DNA of 46,222 bases from an uncultured Lachnospiraceae bacterium. Lineage in GTDB: Bacteria > Bacillota > Clostridia > Lachnospirales > Lachnospiraceae. The DNA is taken from contig CANQCD010000002.1 in the NCBI GenBank assembly GCA_947589455.1, positions 1-46,222 of the forward strand. Direction: 5' to 3'. Position 1 is the stretch's first letter, and the number at the start of each line of letters is the position of its first letter. This document shows positions 22,630 through 32,365 of the stretch, piece by piece. A program made the position numbers and the translations under genes. Under the pieces are notes generated by a model. The model had not been told where the DNA came from. It was given only the letters and a program-made list of their open reading frames with translations, and ran no database searches.

Positions 22630-24552
22630 TTAATATTTGCTGTAAACATTATCCTCCAGAGAAATAATCTGTTCATTTTCCCTTGTATTTGTTTCTGATA
22701 TAAAGTCGGACGCATCCGGAATGCTGTTTGCCGTCTCTTTTACCGGTGCGACGGCCATATCACTGGAGTAACCAAAGGTATCCCCTGCGCTAAATGCATC
22801 TGCTGACGGTGCGCTCTGGCTCTGTGCCGTTTGATGCGGCGCATTAAATCCCAGATGTGCAGAGTCAATAGACACCGCAGCTCCATTTACATTACGCAGC
22901 TTGAATTTGTGAACCAGCTCTTCGAGGCTCTTTGCCTGGCCAGAGAGCTCTTCGCTGGCCGCAGCGCACTGTTCGCTGGTAGCTGAATTGGTCTGTACCA
23001 CCTGCGATACCTGCCCAATCGCCTGCTCGACCTGCGACAGGCTGGCTGCCTGCATACTGCTTGCCTCAGCGATCTCATCCACCAATCCTACAGCATGTTC
23101 CACCGCCTCGACAATCTCTGCTAATTTCTTTGCCGTCCTCTCTGCCAGTTCCGAACCATTCTGCGCTTTCTGGATTGAATTTTCAATCATCTCTGCAGTC
23201 TCGCTTGCCGCTTCCGCGCTCTTTTCTGCAAGGCTCCGCACTTCTTCTGCCACAACTGCGAAACCTTTTCCATGTTCGCCCGCTCTTGCTGCCTCAACTG
23301 CGGCATTCAGCGCCAGGATATTGGTCTGGAATGCAATATCGTCAATCGTCTTAATAATTTTATAAATATTATCAGAGGCCTCGTTGATCTCTCTCATCGC
23401 ATCGATCATCCGATCCATCTCTTTATTGCCTTCTACTGCATTATCTTTTGTCTCGCGGATCAGCGCGTTTGCCTCGGCGGCCTGTTCTGCATTGATCTTT
23501 GTGCGGCTGGTAATATCGTCAATCGAAGCCGTGACTTCTTCGATTGCGCTTGCCTGCTGCGTAGAGCCCTGCGCCAGGGACTGGCTTGCGATCGCTACCT
23601 GTTCCGACCCGGAGCCCACCTGTGCGGCGGCCTCTTTTACGTTGATCATCATGATATTATTTTCCTCTACCATCGCTTTCATCGCATGGCCTAATGCGTC
23701 CTCGTTGGATTCTGGATGCACCAGCATGGACAAATCGCCGCCAGATACCTGCTCTGCGATTTTTGCCGCCTTCATATTCTTTTCAGCGAGCTCATTGATC
23801 GCATCTGCCAGGATTCCGATCTCGTCATTATTTGACTTCTCTGCTTTTACATAAATATCGCCCTTTGCCAGCTGCTGTACTACCCCCACCAGCTTTGACA
23901 GAGGCTTTCTGATCGCGCGCACTGTTATGATAAACATTGCGCAGACTGCGACTGTCAGGAATACTAAAAAGATAGCCGATACCACATCGTTGATCGTCTC
24001 CTGCTCCTGCACATCATCATATGCCTTTTCTGATAATTTAGAACATTTTTCGATCAGGGCATTGACTTTTTCATTGTTATCTGACATTAAAACTTCATAT
24101 TTTCCCGTATATTCGGCGTCTGCCTTATCCCTGTCGCCAGATGCGAGCAGGCTTAAAATCTCCTGGCAGAGCCCGGCGCCCTCTTCTATATTTTCCTTGA
24201 TCTCATCATAATCTTCCTGCAGGTTCGTCCCTTCGATCGCATCATCAATCCGATCAGAATACTCCTGTAACTCTTTTGTGACCTCCTCTACTTCGCTTTC
24301 CGCCTTAGATACAACATTTGACGATATCTTGTCATAAGACATCATAGCCCCCAGCTTGCTCTGGGCGTTTAGGAAAACGCAGTCTGCCCGCGCCAGGTTG
24401 ACGCTGATATAATCATATTGCTGCACAATGCGGTTATAGTCATCCAACACTTTCTGGCTCCGGCTGTTACGCACCGCAAAGAAGATAAAAAGACATATCA
24501 TCATAAAAACAAATGTTCCATATAACCTAATGCTGATTTTTGTATTTTTCAT
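22630..24552 (-). CDS. Methyl-accepting chemotaxis protein
   Basis: A 640-residue chemoreceptor. It has a short cytoplasmic start, TM1 (about 8-25), a roughly 180-residue helical extracytoplasmic domain of four-helix-bundle type, TM2 (about 205-228), a HAMP linker, and a long signalling coiled coil whose hairpin tip reads [20 protein letters not shown], contacting CheA and CheW. The last 110 or so residues are a Ser/Ala/Asn-rich extension without the NWETF-type CheR tether. The ATG at 24552 (MKNTKIS) has GGAG upstream; a start 13 codons earlier is possible. It is the last gene of the chemotaxis operon. The ligand is unknown. Confidence 0.95.
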   Translation of the reverse strand: MKNTKISIRLYGTFVFMMICLFIFFAVRNSRSQKVLDDYNRIVQQYDYISVNLARADCVFLNAQSKLGAMMSYDKISSNVVSKAESEVEEVTKELQEYSDRIDDAIEGTNLQEDYDEIKENIEEGAGLCQEILSLLASGDRDKADAEYTGKYEVLMSDNNEKVNALIEKCSKLSEKAYDDVQEQETINDVVSAIFLVFLTVAVCAMFIITVRAIRKPLSKLVGVVQQLAKGDIYVKAEKSNNDEIGILADAINELAEKNMKAAKIAEQVSGGDLSMLVHPESNEDALGHAMKAMVEENNIMMINVKEAAAQVGSGSEQVAIASQSLAQGSTQQASAIEEVTASIDDITSRTKINAEQAAEANALIRETKDNAVEGNKEMDRMIDAMREINEASDNIYKIIKTIDDIAFQTNILALNAAVEAARAGEHGKGFAVVAEEVRSLAEKSAEAASETAEMIENSIQKAQNGSELAERTAKKLAEIVEAVEHAVGLVDEIAEASSMQAASLSQVEQAIGQVSQVVQTNSATSEQCAAASEELSGQAKSLEELVHKFKLRNVNGAAVSIDSAHLGFNAPHQTAQSQSAPSADAFSAGDTFGYSSDMAVAPVKETANSIPDASDFISETNTRENEQIISLEDNVYSKY

Positions 24553-24609
24553 ATCCAACTCCGTTTCTGCACGATCCGGCATCACTGCCACAGGTGCTTT
24601 TTCTTTTTT

Positions 24610-25128
24610 CTATTCTTCCCCTGTTTCCCGCTCCTGTACCTCTTGCATCGGCTCGTCATGAATCAGCTTATCTGGATCTAATAAAAGCTTTACCGCATCG
24701 CCCACCTTGCCAATGCCAAAGACATATTTCCTCGACTGTGTCTTAAAATCACTGACGCTTGGCGGCGGCAGGGTATCTGACTTTCCGATCGTCACAACCC
24801 CCTCTATCCCATCAACGATCAACCCGATCACTTCATCCCTGACCTGAATGACGATCACGCTTGTTCTGTCATTATATTCTAATGGCTGTCTGCCAAAGCG
24901 GATCCGGACGTCGATCACCGGAATCACTTTTCCGCGCAGGTTGATCAATCCCATAATGTAGTCTTCTGTCTCCGGTACGCTGGTATATTGCTGCAGGCCT
25001 ATGATCTCATTGACATTTTCAAGCGAGATTCCATAGATTTCCTCACAGCAGCGAAATGTCATGTACTGTGTCTTTGTCTCATCCACCACAACATTTTTTT
25101 CCGAAGCTTCCTTATATTCGTCTTCCAT
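24610..25128 (-). CDS. cheW: Chemotaxis coupling protein CheW
   Basis: A 172-residue SH3-like adaptor that links the chemoreceptor to CheA. The core domain (about residues 22-160) shows the expected YGISLENVNEIIG, GLINLRGKVIPVIDVR and RTSVIVIQ strands. A charged tail of about 12 residues follows. The ATG at 25128 has GGAGG 5 bp upstream; a GTG at 25140 is a less likely start. It begins 11 bp after cheA. Confidence 0.96.
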   Translation of the reverse strand: MEDEYKEASEKNVVVDETKTQYMTFRCCEEIYGISLENVNEIIGLQQYTSVPETEDYIMGLINLRGKVIPVIDVRIRFGRQPLEYNDRTSVIVIQVRDEVIGLIVDGIEGVVTIGKSDTLPPPSVSDFKTQSRKYVFGIGKVGDAVKLLLDPDKLIHDEPMQEVQERETGEE

Positions 25129-25139
25129 ATGCACCTCCA

Positions 25140-27296
25140 CTATTTCAACAAACCGCCTGTGTCCAGAATCAAACTAATGCTTCCGTCACCCAGCTGCGTA
25201 CATCCCGAAATTCCCCTCACTTTTTTGATGTAGCTTGGGATTGGCTTTACCACGATTTCCTGCTCTCCCACCAATTCATCCGCAAAGATCGCGATCTGCC
25301 TTTCTTCATGGTTCAGTATGATCACAATGCCTTCCTCGATATCCTCCTTGCCGTGTTCCAGATGATAAAAACGGTTCAAACGGATCAGCGGATAGCACTC
25401 TTTCCGGATCATGACGTATTCTTCCCCATCAGGCTCCACGATCAACTGATCCTTGCTGACGCGGATAAATTCTGTCACAGAATTTGTCGCCGTCACAAAA
25501 CTGGTCCCTGACACGGAAAAAATCATCCCGTCGCTGATCGCTAATGTCAGCGGAATCTTCATCGTCATGCTGGAACCTTTCCCCTCTTCGCTCTCAATGT
25601 CTAATATGCCTCCCACATCCTGGATATTTTTTACTACTACATCCATTCCCACGCCGCGGCCGGAATATTCTGTAACCTCCTTTTTCGTAGAAAAACCGGG
25701 CAGGGTGATGAAATTAAATATCTCTTTATCTGTAAAATCTTTTTCGGAACGGTTTCCCAACAGGCCGTTTGCTTTCGCTTTCTCAAGGATATCTTTCTTT
25801 TTCAGCCCTTTTCCGTTATCCGATACGCTGATCCATACCTGACCGCCCTCATTTTTGGCCTCTAAGACAATTTTCCCTTTTTCCTGTTTGCCCAACTCTA
25901 TGCGCTTCTCATTGCTCTCGATGCCGTGGTCAACCGAATTGCGGATCAGATGCATCAGCGGGTCGGAGATATGTTCAATAATATTTTTATCCACCTCGGT
26001 ATCTTCGCCGATCACCTGCAGTTCAACGTCCTTCCCCAGCTTTTTCGACGTATCATATACGATACGGTTCATTTTCTGGAATGTATTCTTTAACGGCATC
26101 ATGCGCATCGCCATGATCGCATCCTGCAGCTCTGACGTGATCTTTGACAACTGCGCCGCAGATTTCTGGAAGTTGGTCAGATCCAGCCCCGGCACTTTCA
26201 AGTCCGGATTCTGCAGCACGACGGCTTCTGCGATAACAAGCTCTCCGATCAGATCCATCAGCAAATCCATCTTTTTGATATTGACGCTGATAAAACTCTG
26301 CGCTTCGCCTTTTTTGACTACAGGCTTCTTTTTTGCCGGAGCTTTCTTCGGCTTTTTCTCCTCGCTGTCCGACGGTTTTTTCTCCTCCTCGCTTGTCAGC
26401 GGGATTGTCTGCGGTTTCTGGTCCTTGATCAAAACCGTAGGATGCTCTACCGGCGCCATCAAAACTTCCCCCGCGCTCGAGATCGGCGTCTGCGCCTCTG
26501 TGCAGAAGGCGATGAAATCATCGCTGGTGCACTCATTGATCTCTACCTGTTCAATCCCGGCGCTGGCATTGACAAGCTCCATGATCCGGTCCGCCTCTTC
26601 CACAGTCTGCAGTGCGATGCGGAAGCCAAACTCCAATACGACATTGGCGCTGTCCGGGTTTGAGATAATATCCGCCGGGGTAAACAGGATGTCCTCCGCA
26701 ATCCCCTTGAGTGAGTTTACGGCAATATATGCTTTGATATTTGCCATATCGGTATCTTTGGCGTAAGTGATGTATATCGTATAAAACTTGCTGGCATCCG
26801 ATGCAACCGGCGCAATGTAAAAATGCGGTTTTTCCTGCTCTGCAGGCTGCTGCGGCGCCGGCGCAGCGGCAACGCTGCCTTTGTTCGACTCCTGGATCTT
26901 TTTCAGATAGGCGTCCAGCTGTTCGATTAATTCATCTGCATTGCCGTCCGTCTCCGCGCCTTCTTTTATTTTTTCCAGTTCGCCTGTGATAAAGTCAGAC
27001 ACTTCAAATATATAATCCAACAATTCAGCGTGCGGGATATTCTCCGGCTGGCTTTCTCTGATATAATAAAAAACATCTTCCAGTTTGTGAGACAATGTGG
27101 TAATGTTCTGATACATCATCACCGCTGAGGCTCCTTTGATCGTATGCATTATCCGGAAAATCCCGTTGACATGGTCGTCGTCAAATTCGCCGACGTCTTT
27201 ACTTTCCAGGCAGATATTTTCCAGGTTCTCAAGACCCTGCTCTGTCTCGAAAATAAACATATCCAACATGCCTTCCGTAATCATATCCTCTCCCAT
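25140..27296 (-). CDS. cheA: Chemotaxis histidine kinase CheA
   Basis: A 718-residue cytoplasmic histidine kinase that phosphorylates CheY and CheB under chemoreceptor control. The P1 HPt domain has the phosphorylated His51 (RIMHTIKGAS). A P2-like region with two alpha/beta segments (about 155-265) binds response regulators. A Lys/Pro-rich linker (about 305-330) leads to the P3 dimerisation helices, the P4 ATPase with LIRNSVDHGIES (N box) and GRGVGMDVV (G box), and the P5 CheW-like domain. AAGGAGG precedes the ATG. cheY is 92 bp upstream and cheW directly downstream. Confidence 0.97.
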   Translation of the reverse strand: MGEDMITEGMLDMFIFETEQGLENLENICLESKDVGEFDDDHVNGIFRIMHTIKGASAVMMYQNITTLSHKLEDVFYYIRESQPENIPHAELLDYIFEVSDFITGELEKIKEGAETDGNADELIEQLDAYLKKIQESNKGSVAAAPAPQQPAEQEKPHFYIAPVASDASKFYTIYITYAKDTDMANIKAYIAVNSLKGIAEDILFTPADIISNPDSANVVLEFGFRIALQTVEEADRIMELVNASAGIEQVEINECTSDDFIAFCTEAQTPISSAGEVLMAPVEHPTVLIKDQKPQTIPLTSEEEKKPSDSEEKKPKKAPAKKKPVVKKGEAQSFISVNIKKMDLLMDLIGELVIAEAVVLQNPDLKVPGLDLTNFQKSAAQLSKITSELQDAIMAMRMMPLKNTFQKMNRIVYDTSKKLGKDVELQVIGEDTEVDKNIIEHISDPLMHLIRNSVDHGIESNEKRIELGKQEKGKIVLEAKNEGGQVWISVSDNGKGLKKKDILEKAKANGLLGNRSEKDFTDKEIFNFITLPGFSTKKEVTEYSGRGVGMDVVVKNIQDVGGILDIESEEGKGSSMTMKIPLTLAISDGMIFSVSGTSFVTATNSVTEFIRVSKDQLIVEPDGEEYVMIRKECYPLIRLNRFYHLEHGKEDIEEGIVIILNHEERQIAIFADELVGEQEIVVKPIPSYIKKVRGISGCTQLGDGSISLILDTGGLLK

Positions 27297-27388
27297 AATT
27301 TCCTCCTTATCAGTATTCGTTCTGAATTACTATCGGCTTTCCCCCATGCCAAAAAGCGTTTCCCCTGTCCATCTGATCTGCAGAAATA

Positions 27389-27784
27389 TTATGAGATCAA
27401 TCCCAGCTTTTTCAATACGTTTTCAAACTTCGCCTGGTCAATCGGTTTTCCGGCATAGGCAACGCAGCCAAGCTCGAACGCCTTGTTTACATTTGCGCCT
27501 TCATTTAACGCTGTCGTCATGATAATTTTTGACTGTTCCTCCTCCGGAATATTCCTGGACTCCTCAATATCGCGGATCGCCTTTAACGCCTGGTATCCGT
27601 CCAGCGTCGGCATCATAATATCAAGACATACCAGGTCATACGGCATATCCGCATCCATCGCCATCAAAAAGGCGTCTACCGCTTCCATGCCATCTACTGT
27701 CACATCACATTCACCGTATTTTGAGAGAAATTTCAACATAAACTTTCTACTTGCAAAATCATCCTCTGCGATTAATATTTTCAT
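27389..27784 (-). CDS. cheY: Chemotaxis response regulator CheY
   Basis: A 131-residue single-domain receiver. The acidic pocket E7-D8-D9, the phospho-acceptor D55 (CLDIMMP), the T91-T92-A switch segment and the conserved Lys before PID are present. Phosphorylated by CheA, CheY would bind the flagellar switch. It is slightly longer than E. coli CheY, with an insertion after D55 (RDIEESRNIPEEEQ) found in several clostridial CheYs. AGGAGG lies upstream. A stand-alone receiver for another output is possible, but its place between cheB and cheA argues for chemotaxis. Confidence 0.93.
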   Translation of the reverse strand: MKILIAEDDFASRKFMLKFLSKYGECDVTVDGMEAVDAFLMAMDADMPYDLVCLDIMMPTLDGYQALKAIRDIEESRNIPEEEQSKIIMTTALNEGANVNKAFELGCVAYAGKPIDQAKFENVLKKLGLIS

Positions 27785-27842
27785 AGTTCATTCCTCCTGT
27801 TTTTTCTTATATTTTAATGCCTGTTCCCGTCCTCACTGCAGA

Positions 27843-28886
27843 CTATGGCATTGTATTAAATACATTGTACACCTTGCTTGCAATATTTTCCAATGAAACC
27901 TGATATTCCACCGCGCCAATATCATACGCCACTTTCGGCATACCATAGACGACGCAGCTCTTCTCATCCTGCCCGATGGTCTTTGCGCCGGCTCTGCGCA
28001 TCGCCAGAAGTCCTTTCGCCCCATCTGCGCCCATACCGGTCAGGAGCACGCCCAGGGCGTCGCTTGCAGCTACGCTTGCAACCGACTGGAACAAAACGTC
28101 AACTGACGGACAATGCCCGCTGACTTTCTCTCCCGCTTTTACCTCCACCCGGTAAATCCCGCCCGTCTTGGTCAGGCGCATCTGTTTGTCTCCGGGCGCA
28201 ATGAGGATTTTCCCCGGTTCTACCAAGTCGCCGTTTTCCGCCTCTTTTGCCGCCACCTCACACTGCGAGTTGATCCGCTCCGCATACATCCGGGTAAATC
28301 CGGGCGGCATATGCTGTACAATGACCGTTCCCGGGATATCCTTATGGAAGTGTTTTACCACTTCAAAGATTGCTTCTGTCCCGCCTGTCGACGCGCCGAT
28401 CGCCAGGATCTTGTTCAACAGTCCCCTTCCCGTAGTGTTCATCTTCAGGCCATGTTCCCCTGTTGCAACCGGCCGGCTGACTCGCTTTCCCACTTTGACC
28501 ATGGAAGCGATCTGTATCTTTGGCACAAGCTCATCCCGGATCCAGTGTTCCAGCCCGTCTTCCTCATGATTTTCAAGCTTGTTGACAAAATCAACGGCGC
28601 CTGCGTTCATCGCATCAAATACCGCGGTATTGAGCGAGCTGATCATAACCGTCGGGATTGGATACTGCGGCATAAGCTTACGCAGAAACTCAATTCCGTT
28701 CATACGCGGCATTTCAATATCCAGCGTCATGACGTCCGGTTCAAAACGCAGGATCATATCCCTCGCCTGAAAAGGGTCGCCTGCCGTGGCCACGACCTGG
28801 ATCGTCGGATCTTTATCTAATCCCCTGGATAACATCTGGCGGAACATCACAGAGTCATCCACTACCAAAACTTTGATTGCTCTCAT
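27843..28886 (-). CDS. cheB: Chemoreceptor glutamate methylesterase CheB
   Basis: A 347-residue two-domain protein: an N-terminal receiver (KVLVVDDS; phospho-Asp in TLDIEMPRMNG) and a C-terminal methylesterase with the catalytic Ser (IGASTGGTEAI), His (VQHMPPGF) and Asp (TGMGADGAKG). It removes methyl groups from the chemoreceptor for adaptation, opposing CheR. The ATG at 28886 follows AAGGGGGAA; a GTG at 28904 overlapping the cheR stop (GTGA) is the alternative start. Confidence 0.96.
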   Translation of the reverse strand: MRAIKVLVVDDSVMFRQMLSRGLDKDPTIQVVATAGDPFQARDMILRFEPDVMTLDIEMPRMNGIEFLRKLMPQYPIPTVMISSLNTAVFDAMNAGAVDFVNKLENHEEDGLEHWIRDELVPKIQIASMVKVGKRVSRPVATGEHGLKMNTTGRGLLNKILAIGASTGGTEAIFEVVKHFHKDIPGTVIVQHMPPGFTRMYAERINSQCEVAAKEAENGDLVEPGKILIAPGDKQMRLTKTGGIYRVEVKAGEKVSGHCPSVDVLFQSVASVAASDALGVLLTGMGADGAKGLLAMRRAGAKTIGQDEKSCVVYGMPKVAYDIGAVEYQVSLENIASKVYNVFNTMP

Positions 28887-28900
28887 GCTATCTTCCCCCT

Positions 28901-29713
28901 TCACGAAATTTTTCTATAGATAGACGGCTGGATATACTGAAATGCTGCCGCCGTGCGGTCAATGCTCTCTGTTGTCCCCACAAACAGATACCCGCCGGCG
29001 TCCAGATGGTTGTATATCCGCTGTAATAATTTTCTCTTTGTCTCATCGTCAAAATAGATCATGACATTCCGCAAAAACACAACATGGAATAATCCTTTAA
29101 ACGGAATATCGTCCATCAGGTTAAACTGCCGGAATACAATCTCTTTCCTGATCTCTTCATTTACCTGATATTCCTCCGCGCCCCGCATCTTAAAATACCG
29201 CCTCTTCCAGGTATCAGGCAGAGGCTCTATCTGTTCTGTCAAGTATACCCCACTCTTCGCCTTTTGTAAAACTCTTGTTGAGATATCCGTGGCAAGGATC
29301 TGCGTATCCCATCCGGCGTCGAGGCTAAAAAAATCTTTTAGCACCATCTCGATCGTATATGGCTCTTCTCCGGTAGAAGAAGCGGCCGACCAAATCCTCA
29401 CATCCTTGTTCCGTTTTCCTTCCTTTCCCTTGATCCACGGCAATACCACTTTCTGCAAAAATTCAAAATGGACAAATTCCCTCATAAAATAGGTATGGTT
29501 GGTAGTCAATACATTGATCAGATTGGCAGCCTCTTTTCCATTTGGATCACCCTCTACCTCCCTGATATATTCTCCATAACTCTGATAGCCCCCTCGGAGC
29601 AGATAATTCCCCAGGCGCCCCGATATTAATATCTTTTTCTGTGATAAATCAATTCCATAACGGTTTTTCACATAGTTCACAATCCGTATAAATTCCTGGT
29701 CTGTTAATACCAC
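28901..29713 (-). CDS. cheR: Chemoreceptor methyltransferase CheR
   Basis: A 270-residue SAM-dependent methyltransferase that methylates chemoreceptor glutamates. An N-terminal helical domain (1 to about 75) precedes the catalytic domain with WSAASSTGEEPYT (SAM loop) and VVFLRNVMIYFD. It starts with GTG at 29713 preceded by AGAGG; the overlapping ATG two bases upstream is in a frame that stops at once. It lies 21 bp after the phosphodiesterase gene and starts the chemotaxis block. Confidence 0.96.
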   Translation of the reverse strand: MVLTDQEFIRIVNYVKNRYGIDLSQKKILISGRLGNYLLRGGYQSYGEYIREVEGDPNGKEAANLINVLTTNHTYFMREFVHFEFLQKVVLPWIKGKEGKRNKDVRIWSAASSTGEEPYTIEMVLKDFFSLDAGWDTQILATDISTRVLQKAKSGVYLTEQIEPLPDTWKRRYFKMRGAEEYQVNEEIRKEIVFRQFNLMDDIPFKGLFHVVFLRNVMIYFDDETKRKLLQRIYNHLDAGGYLFVGTTESIDRTAAAFQYIQPSIYRKIS

Positions 29714-29734
29714 ATCGCTACCTCTTTCTGTTCT

Positions 29735-30229
29735 CTACATTTTTACGATCACAAAATTTTTGCGTCCGTCGTCTTCCAGCGTAACCACCATATAGGTCGG
29801 ATGGCGTCCCGGCTGCCTCGGCAGGGAGATGCTTCCAGGATTGAATATTTTTATGTCGGAACGCGTGTCCTCCAGCGGCTCATGGGTATGTCCAAAAAAT
29901 ATGATCGACGCGCCGCTTGCCGCAGCCATCTGCCTCATAAGTTCTACACCCATCTTACAGTTATACCGGTGGCCATGCGTCAGCATTACCTTCTCGCCGC
30001 CAATCTGTATCATCTTGGTGTACGGCAGATCCGTGCCATAATCCCCGTTTCCCCTGACAGCTTCAAACGGACAGTCAACCATTTTTTTGATCTCCTGATA
30101 CTGCCCTCCCATATCGCCCAGGTGGATTAACATTGCAAGTTCTTCCCCTCGTTTTCCAAACAGCGGGATCACTTTTTTAAGATTTGCATTATTTCCATGT
30201 GAGTCGCTGACTACCAGGATCTTTTTCAT
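29735..30229 (-). CDS. YfcE/MJ0936-type metallophosphoesterase
   Basis: A 164-residue single-domain phosphodiesterase of the calcineurin-like superfamily. The metal-binding motifs are all present: D-S-H in VVSDSHGN, GDMGG, the RGNGD segment, LTHGH and FGHTH. Homologues hydrolyse model phosphodiesters; the natural substrate is uncertain. The ATG overlaps the rdgB stop by 4 bp (ATGA), a pairing seen in many Firmicutes. Confidence 0.92.
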   Translation of the reverse strand: MKKILVVSDSHGNNANLKKVIPLFGKRGEELAMLIHLGDMGGQYQEIKKMVDCPFEAVRGNGDYGTDLPYTKMIQIGGEKVMLTHGHRYNCKMGVELMRQMAAASGASIIFFGHTHEPLEDTRSDIKIFNPGSISLPRQPGRHPTYMVVTLEDDGRKNFVIVKM

Positions 30230-30849
30230 GATCTTAAAATCCCCTCTTTCTGCAATTCTTGATACATCGCTGTCAACGCCTTTCCCCTGTGGCTGATCTT
30301 GTTCTTTTCCTCCGGCGGCAGCTCGGAAGTCGTGCAGCCCAGTTCCGGCACATAAAAGATAGGATCGTATCCAAAACCGTTCGTCCCTCTTTCCTCATAG
30401 CCGATCCTGCCCTCTATGGTCCCCCGGCATGTGATCGTCCGCCCGTCCGGGAACGCACAGGCGATCGCACATACAAAGCGCGCCGTCCTCTTCTCCTCTT
30501 CCACGCCGTCAAGCAAATCTATGATATGTTTATTTTTGACAGAATACGGCGTATCTTCTCCCAGATACCTCGCAGAATAGATACCGGGCGCCTTGTCCAG
30601 ATAATCCACTTCCAGGCCGGAATCATCCGCCAGAACCATCTGCCCTGTGATCCCACTGATCTTTTTCGCCTTGATCACGGCATTTTCCTCAAATGTTTTT
30701 CCGTCTTCTATGATCTCAACGTCTAAAAGCTGTTCATCGCGGAGAGAAGAAAAACAGATATCTCCACCGCCGAGGATCTGCCGAATCTCATTCATCTTTC
30801 CCTCATTGCCCGTCGCCACAATAATTTTCGTCTGACAATCCATCTCCAT
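30226..30849 (-). CDS. rdgB: XTP/dITP diphosphatase (RdgB/HAM1)
   Basis: A 207-residue house-cleaning enzyme that hydrolyses non-canonical purine triphosphates (XTP, dITP, ITP) to monophosphates, preventing their incorporation. The substrate-binding start IIVATGNEGKMNEI, the catalytic LADDSGLEVDYL, TARFVCAIA and the FGYDPIFYVPE/SHRGKAL segments are intact and the length is normal. GGAGG precedes the ATG. It lies 11 bp after the amidase gene, within the operon that continues to the chemotaxis genes. Confidence 0.96.
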   Translation of the reverse strand: MEMDCQTKIIVATGNEGKMNEIRQILGGGDICFSSLRDEQLLDVEIIEDGKTFEENAVIKAKKISGITGQMVLADDSGLEVDYLDKAPGIYSARYLGEDTPYSVKNKHIIDLLDGVEEEKRTARFVCAIACAFPDGRTITCRGTIEGRIGYEERGTNGFGYDPIFYVPELGCTTSELPPEEKNKISHRGKALTAMYQELQKEGILRS

Positions 30850-30860
30850 CTATGCCTCCA

Positions 30861-32015
30861 TTATTTTATCTCTTCTTCCAAAGCGTGGATCACTCCCTGG
30901 TAAATCCCTCCCGCAATCGCCTTCTGCCCTTTCGGCCTGATAATATATTTCAGATCGTCGTCATTTGACATATATCCGATTTCTACGATTGCGGCCGGTA
31001 CTTTCGCATGGTGGAGAAGATACAGGTCGTTGCGCTTTAAAACGCTTCGCCTGCGCTGTCCCGTCACTCTGGCCAGATCTTCTAACAGAATCTGCGCCAG
31101 CCTCCTGTTCGTGATCTGCCGCCCTGACTTTCTGTCGGAATACAGAGTCTCAACTCCGTTGGCAGTCCTGTCCCCATCTGCCGAAGCGTTGCAGTGGATG
31201 CTGACAACCAGATCCGGATGCAGCCTGTTGATCAGGCTGACCCGCTCCTTTTTTGTGACAATTTTATCCACCGTGCGCGTATAGTAAACCCGGATGCCAT
31301 TTTGTTCCAGGATTTTCCCTAAACGGTTTGCAGCAAGCAGCGTATACTGTTTTTCCTGATGTTTGCCGTCAGGGGAAAATGTCCCTTCGTCCATCCCGCC
31401 GTGCCCGGCATCAACTACAACGATATGCTCATACAGCTTCCTCGGCTCTGAAAGCGAGATATAATATACATCCTCTGCTTCATAAACCGCCGCTTCATAT
31501 AACTTTTTCGCCGTCAGCGCCAGCTTTGCCGCATCGGCTCCGCCAGACTCTGAATCGCCGTCCTGGATCGTCATTTTGTCCAAAAGCGGATCCTTTCCCG
31601 GCTTTACTTTTCCTGTGGCGACCTGATACCCTTTTACTCTTGAAATATCTCCCGGCGAAATATCTTTTGCCGGGACATTTTCAAAAGTCACCTGGATCTG
31701 GTTTTCCATATAGTCCTGACTGATATGTACTCCTGTCGCTTTTCGGACAGCCTTTTTGGAAATCCTGATATAACCGCTGGATATCTTCTCTATCTCTGTT
31801 TTTGTGATATATTTTCTCTGTCCGCCTGTCCGCTCTACGCTCTGCACATCCTGCGCCGCCTTTGTCTCTGCGCTGCTCTCATGGGTTCCAGCCAGAACCG
31901 TTTTCGATTTGGGCTGTGTGTCAAATTCCCCGTGAAAACAAAGACAGCAGACAAAGACAAACGCAAAGAGCGCAGCGCTCTGTATCGCAAGGCGGCGCCA
32001 TTCCTTAATCTCCAT
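30861..32015 (-). CDS. N-acetylmuramoyl-L-alanine amidase (Amidase_3), membrane-anchored
   Basis: A 384-residue peptidoglycan hydrolase cleaving the bond between N-acetylmuramic acid and L-alanine. A single N-terminal hydrophobic segment (about residues 9-28) acts as a signal anchor. A roughly 140-residue linker domain follows, then the zinc-dependent amidase domain (about 195-384) with ligands in VDAGHGG, the following Glu, SIHCNA, and the catalytic Glu in VEIGYMSN. GGAGG stands before the ATG. It is the promoter-proximal gene of the operon leading to cheR-cheB-cheY-cheA-cheW-mcp. Confidence 0.94.
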   Translation of the reverse strand: MEIKEWRRLAIQSAALFAFVFVCCLCFHGEFDTQPKSKTVLAGTHESSAETKAAQDVQSVERTGGQRKYITKTEIEKISSGYIRISKKAVRKATGVHISQDYMENQIQVTFENVPAKDISPGDISRVKGYQVATGKVKPGKDPLLDKMTIQDGDSESGGADAAKLALTAKKLYEAAVYEAEDVYYISLSEPRKLYEHIVVVDAGHGGMDEGTFSPDGKHQEKQYTLLAANRLGKILEQNGIRVYYTRTVDKIVTKKERVSLINRLHPDLVVSIHCNASADGDRTANGVETLYSDRKSGRQITNRRLAQILLEDLARVTGQRRRSVLKRNDLYLLHHAKVPAAIVEIGYMSNDDDLKYIIRPKGQKAIAGGIYQGVIHALEEEIK

Positions 32016-32077
32016 CTTTCCTCCAATATGTATTTTATGATTTCTTCAGTACGGCTACAATTCGCCCATACTAGAAA

Positions 32078-32106
32078 ATTATACAATAATCGGCAGTGTT
32101 ATGCAA
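32078..32106 (-). promoter_or_regulatory. Sigma-A promoter of the amidase-rdgB-che operon
   Basis: On the minus strand TTGCAT (32106-32101), 17 bp, TATAAT (32083-32078). It lies 63 bp before the amidase start. No other clear promoter was seen further along the operon. Confidence 0.75.
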
Positions 32107-32180
32107 GAAAAAGCTCACTCCAATCAGCATTATGAAAAGATTTCTTTATAATTATAAGGTAATTATTTCTTTTTATTTCA

Positions 32181-32209
32181 TTGAAACAAGTATGGATTCA
32201 TAGTATACT
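32181..32209 (+). promoter_or_regulatory. Sigma-A promoter of the GH2 glycosidase gene
   Basis: TTGAAA (32181-32186), 17 bp, TATACT (32204-32209). The spacer holds TATG-GATT-CATA, and the -10 lies in AGTATACT, an 8-bp palindrome; either could be part of an operator. It is divergent from the amidase promoter 75 bp away. Confidence 0.65.
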
Positions 32210-32298
32210 AATACCGTATTTATCCGTTTTTCAGCGGTCGGCGTCTGCCTTTTACCGCAAACCCCGCTCACTGAAAGACGAGATATCGACAAAAGACC

Positions 32299-32324
32299 CC
32301 CGGTCCACGCTGCGCCGGACCGGG
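32299..32324 (+). other. GC-rich hairpin in the GH2 leader
   Basis: CCCGGTCC (32299-32306) pairs with GGACCGGG (32317-32324) across a 10-nt loop, about 40 bp before the start codon. No T-run follows. It may be a regulatory leader hairpin. The remaining bases between 32016 and 32365 hold the two divergent promoters and no gene. Confidence 0.5.
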
Positions 32325-32365
32325 TTATCACTCACAAAATTTCAGCCGCAGCTTGGAGGATATGC

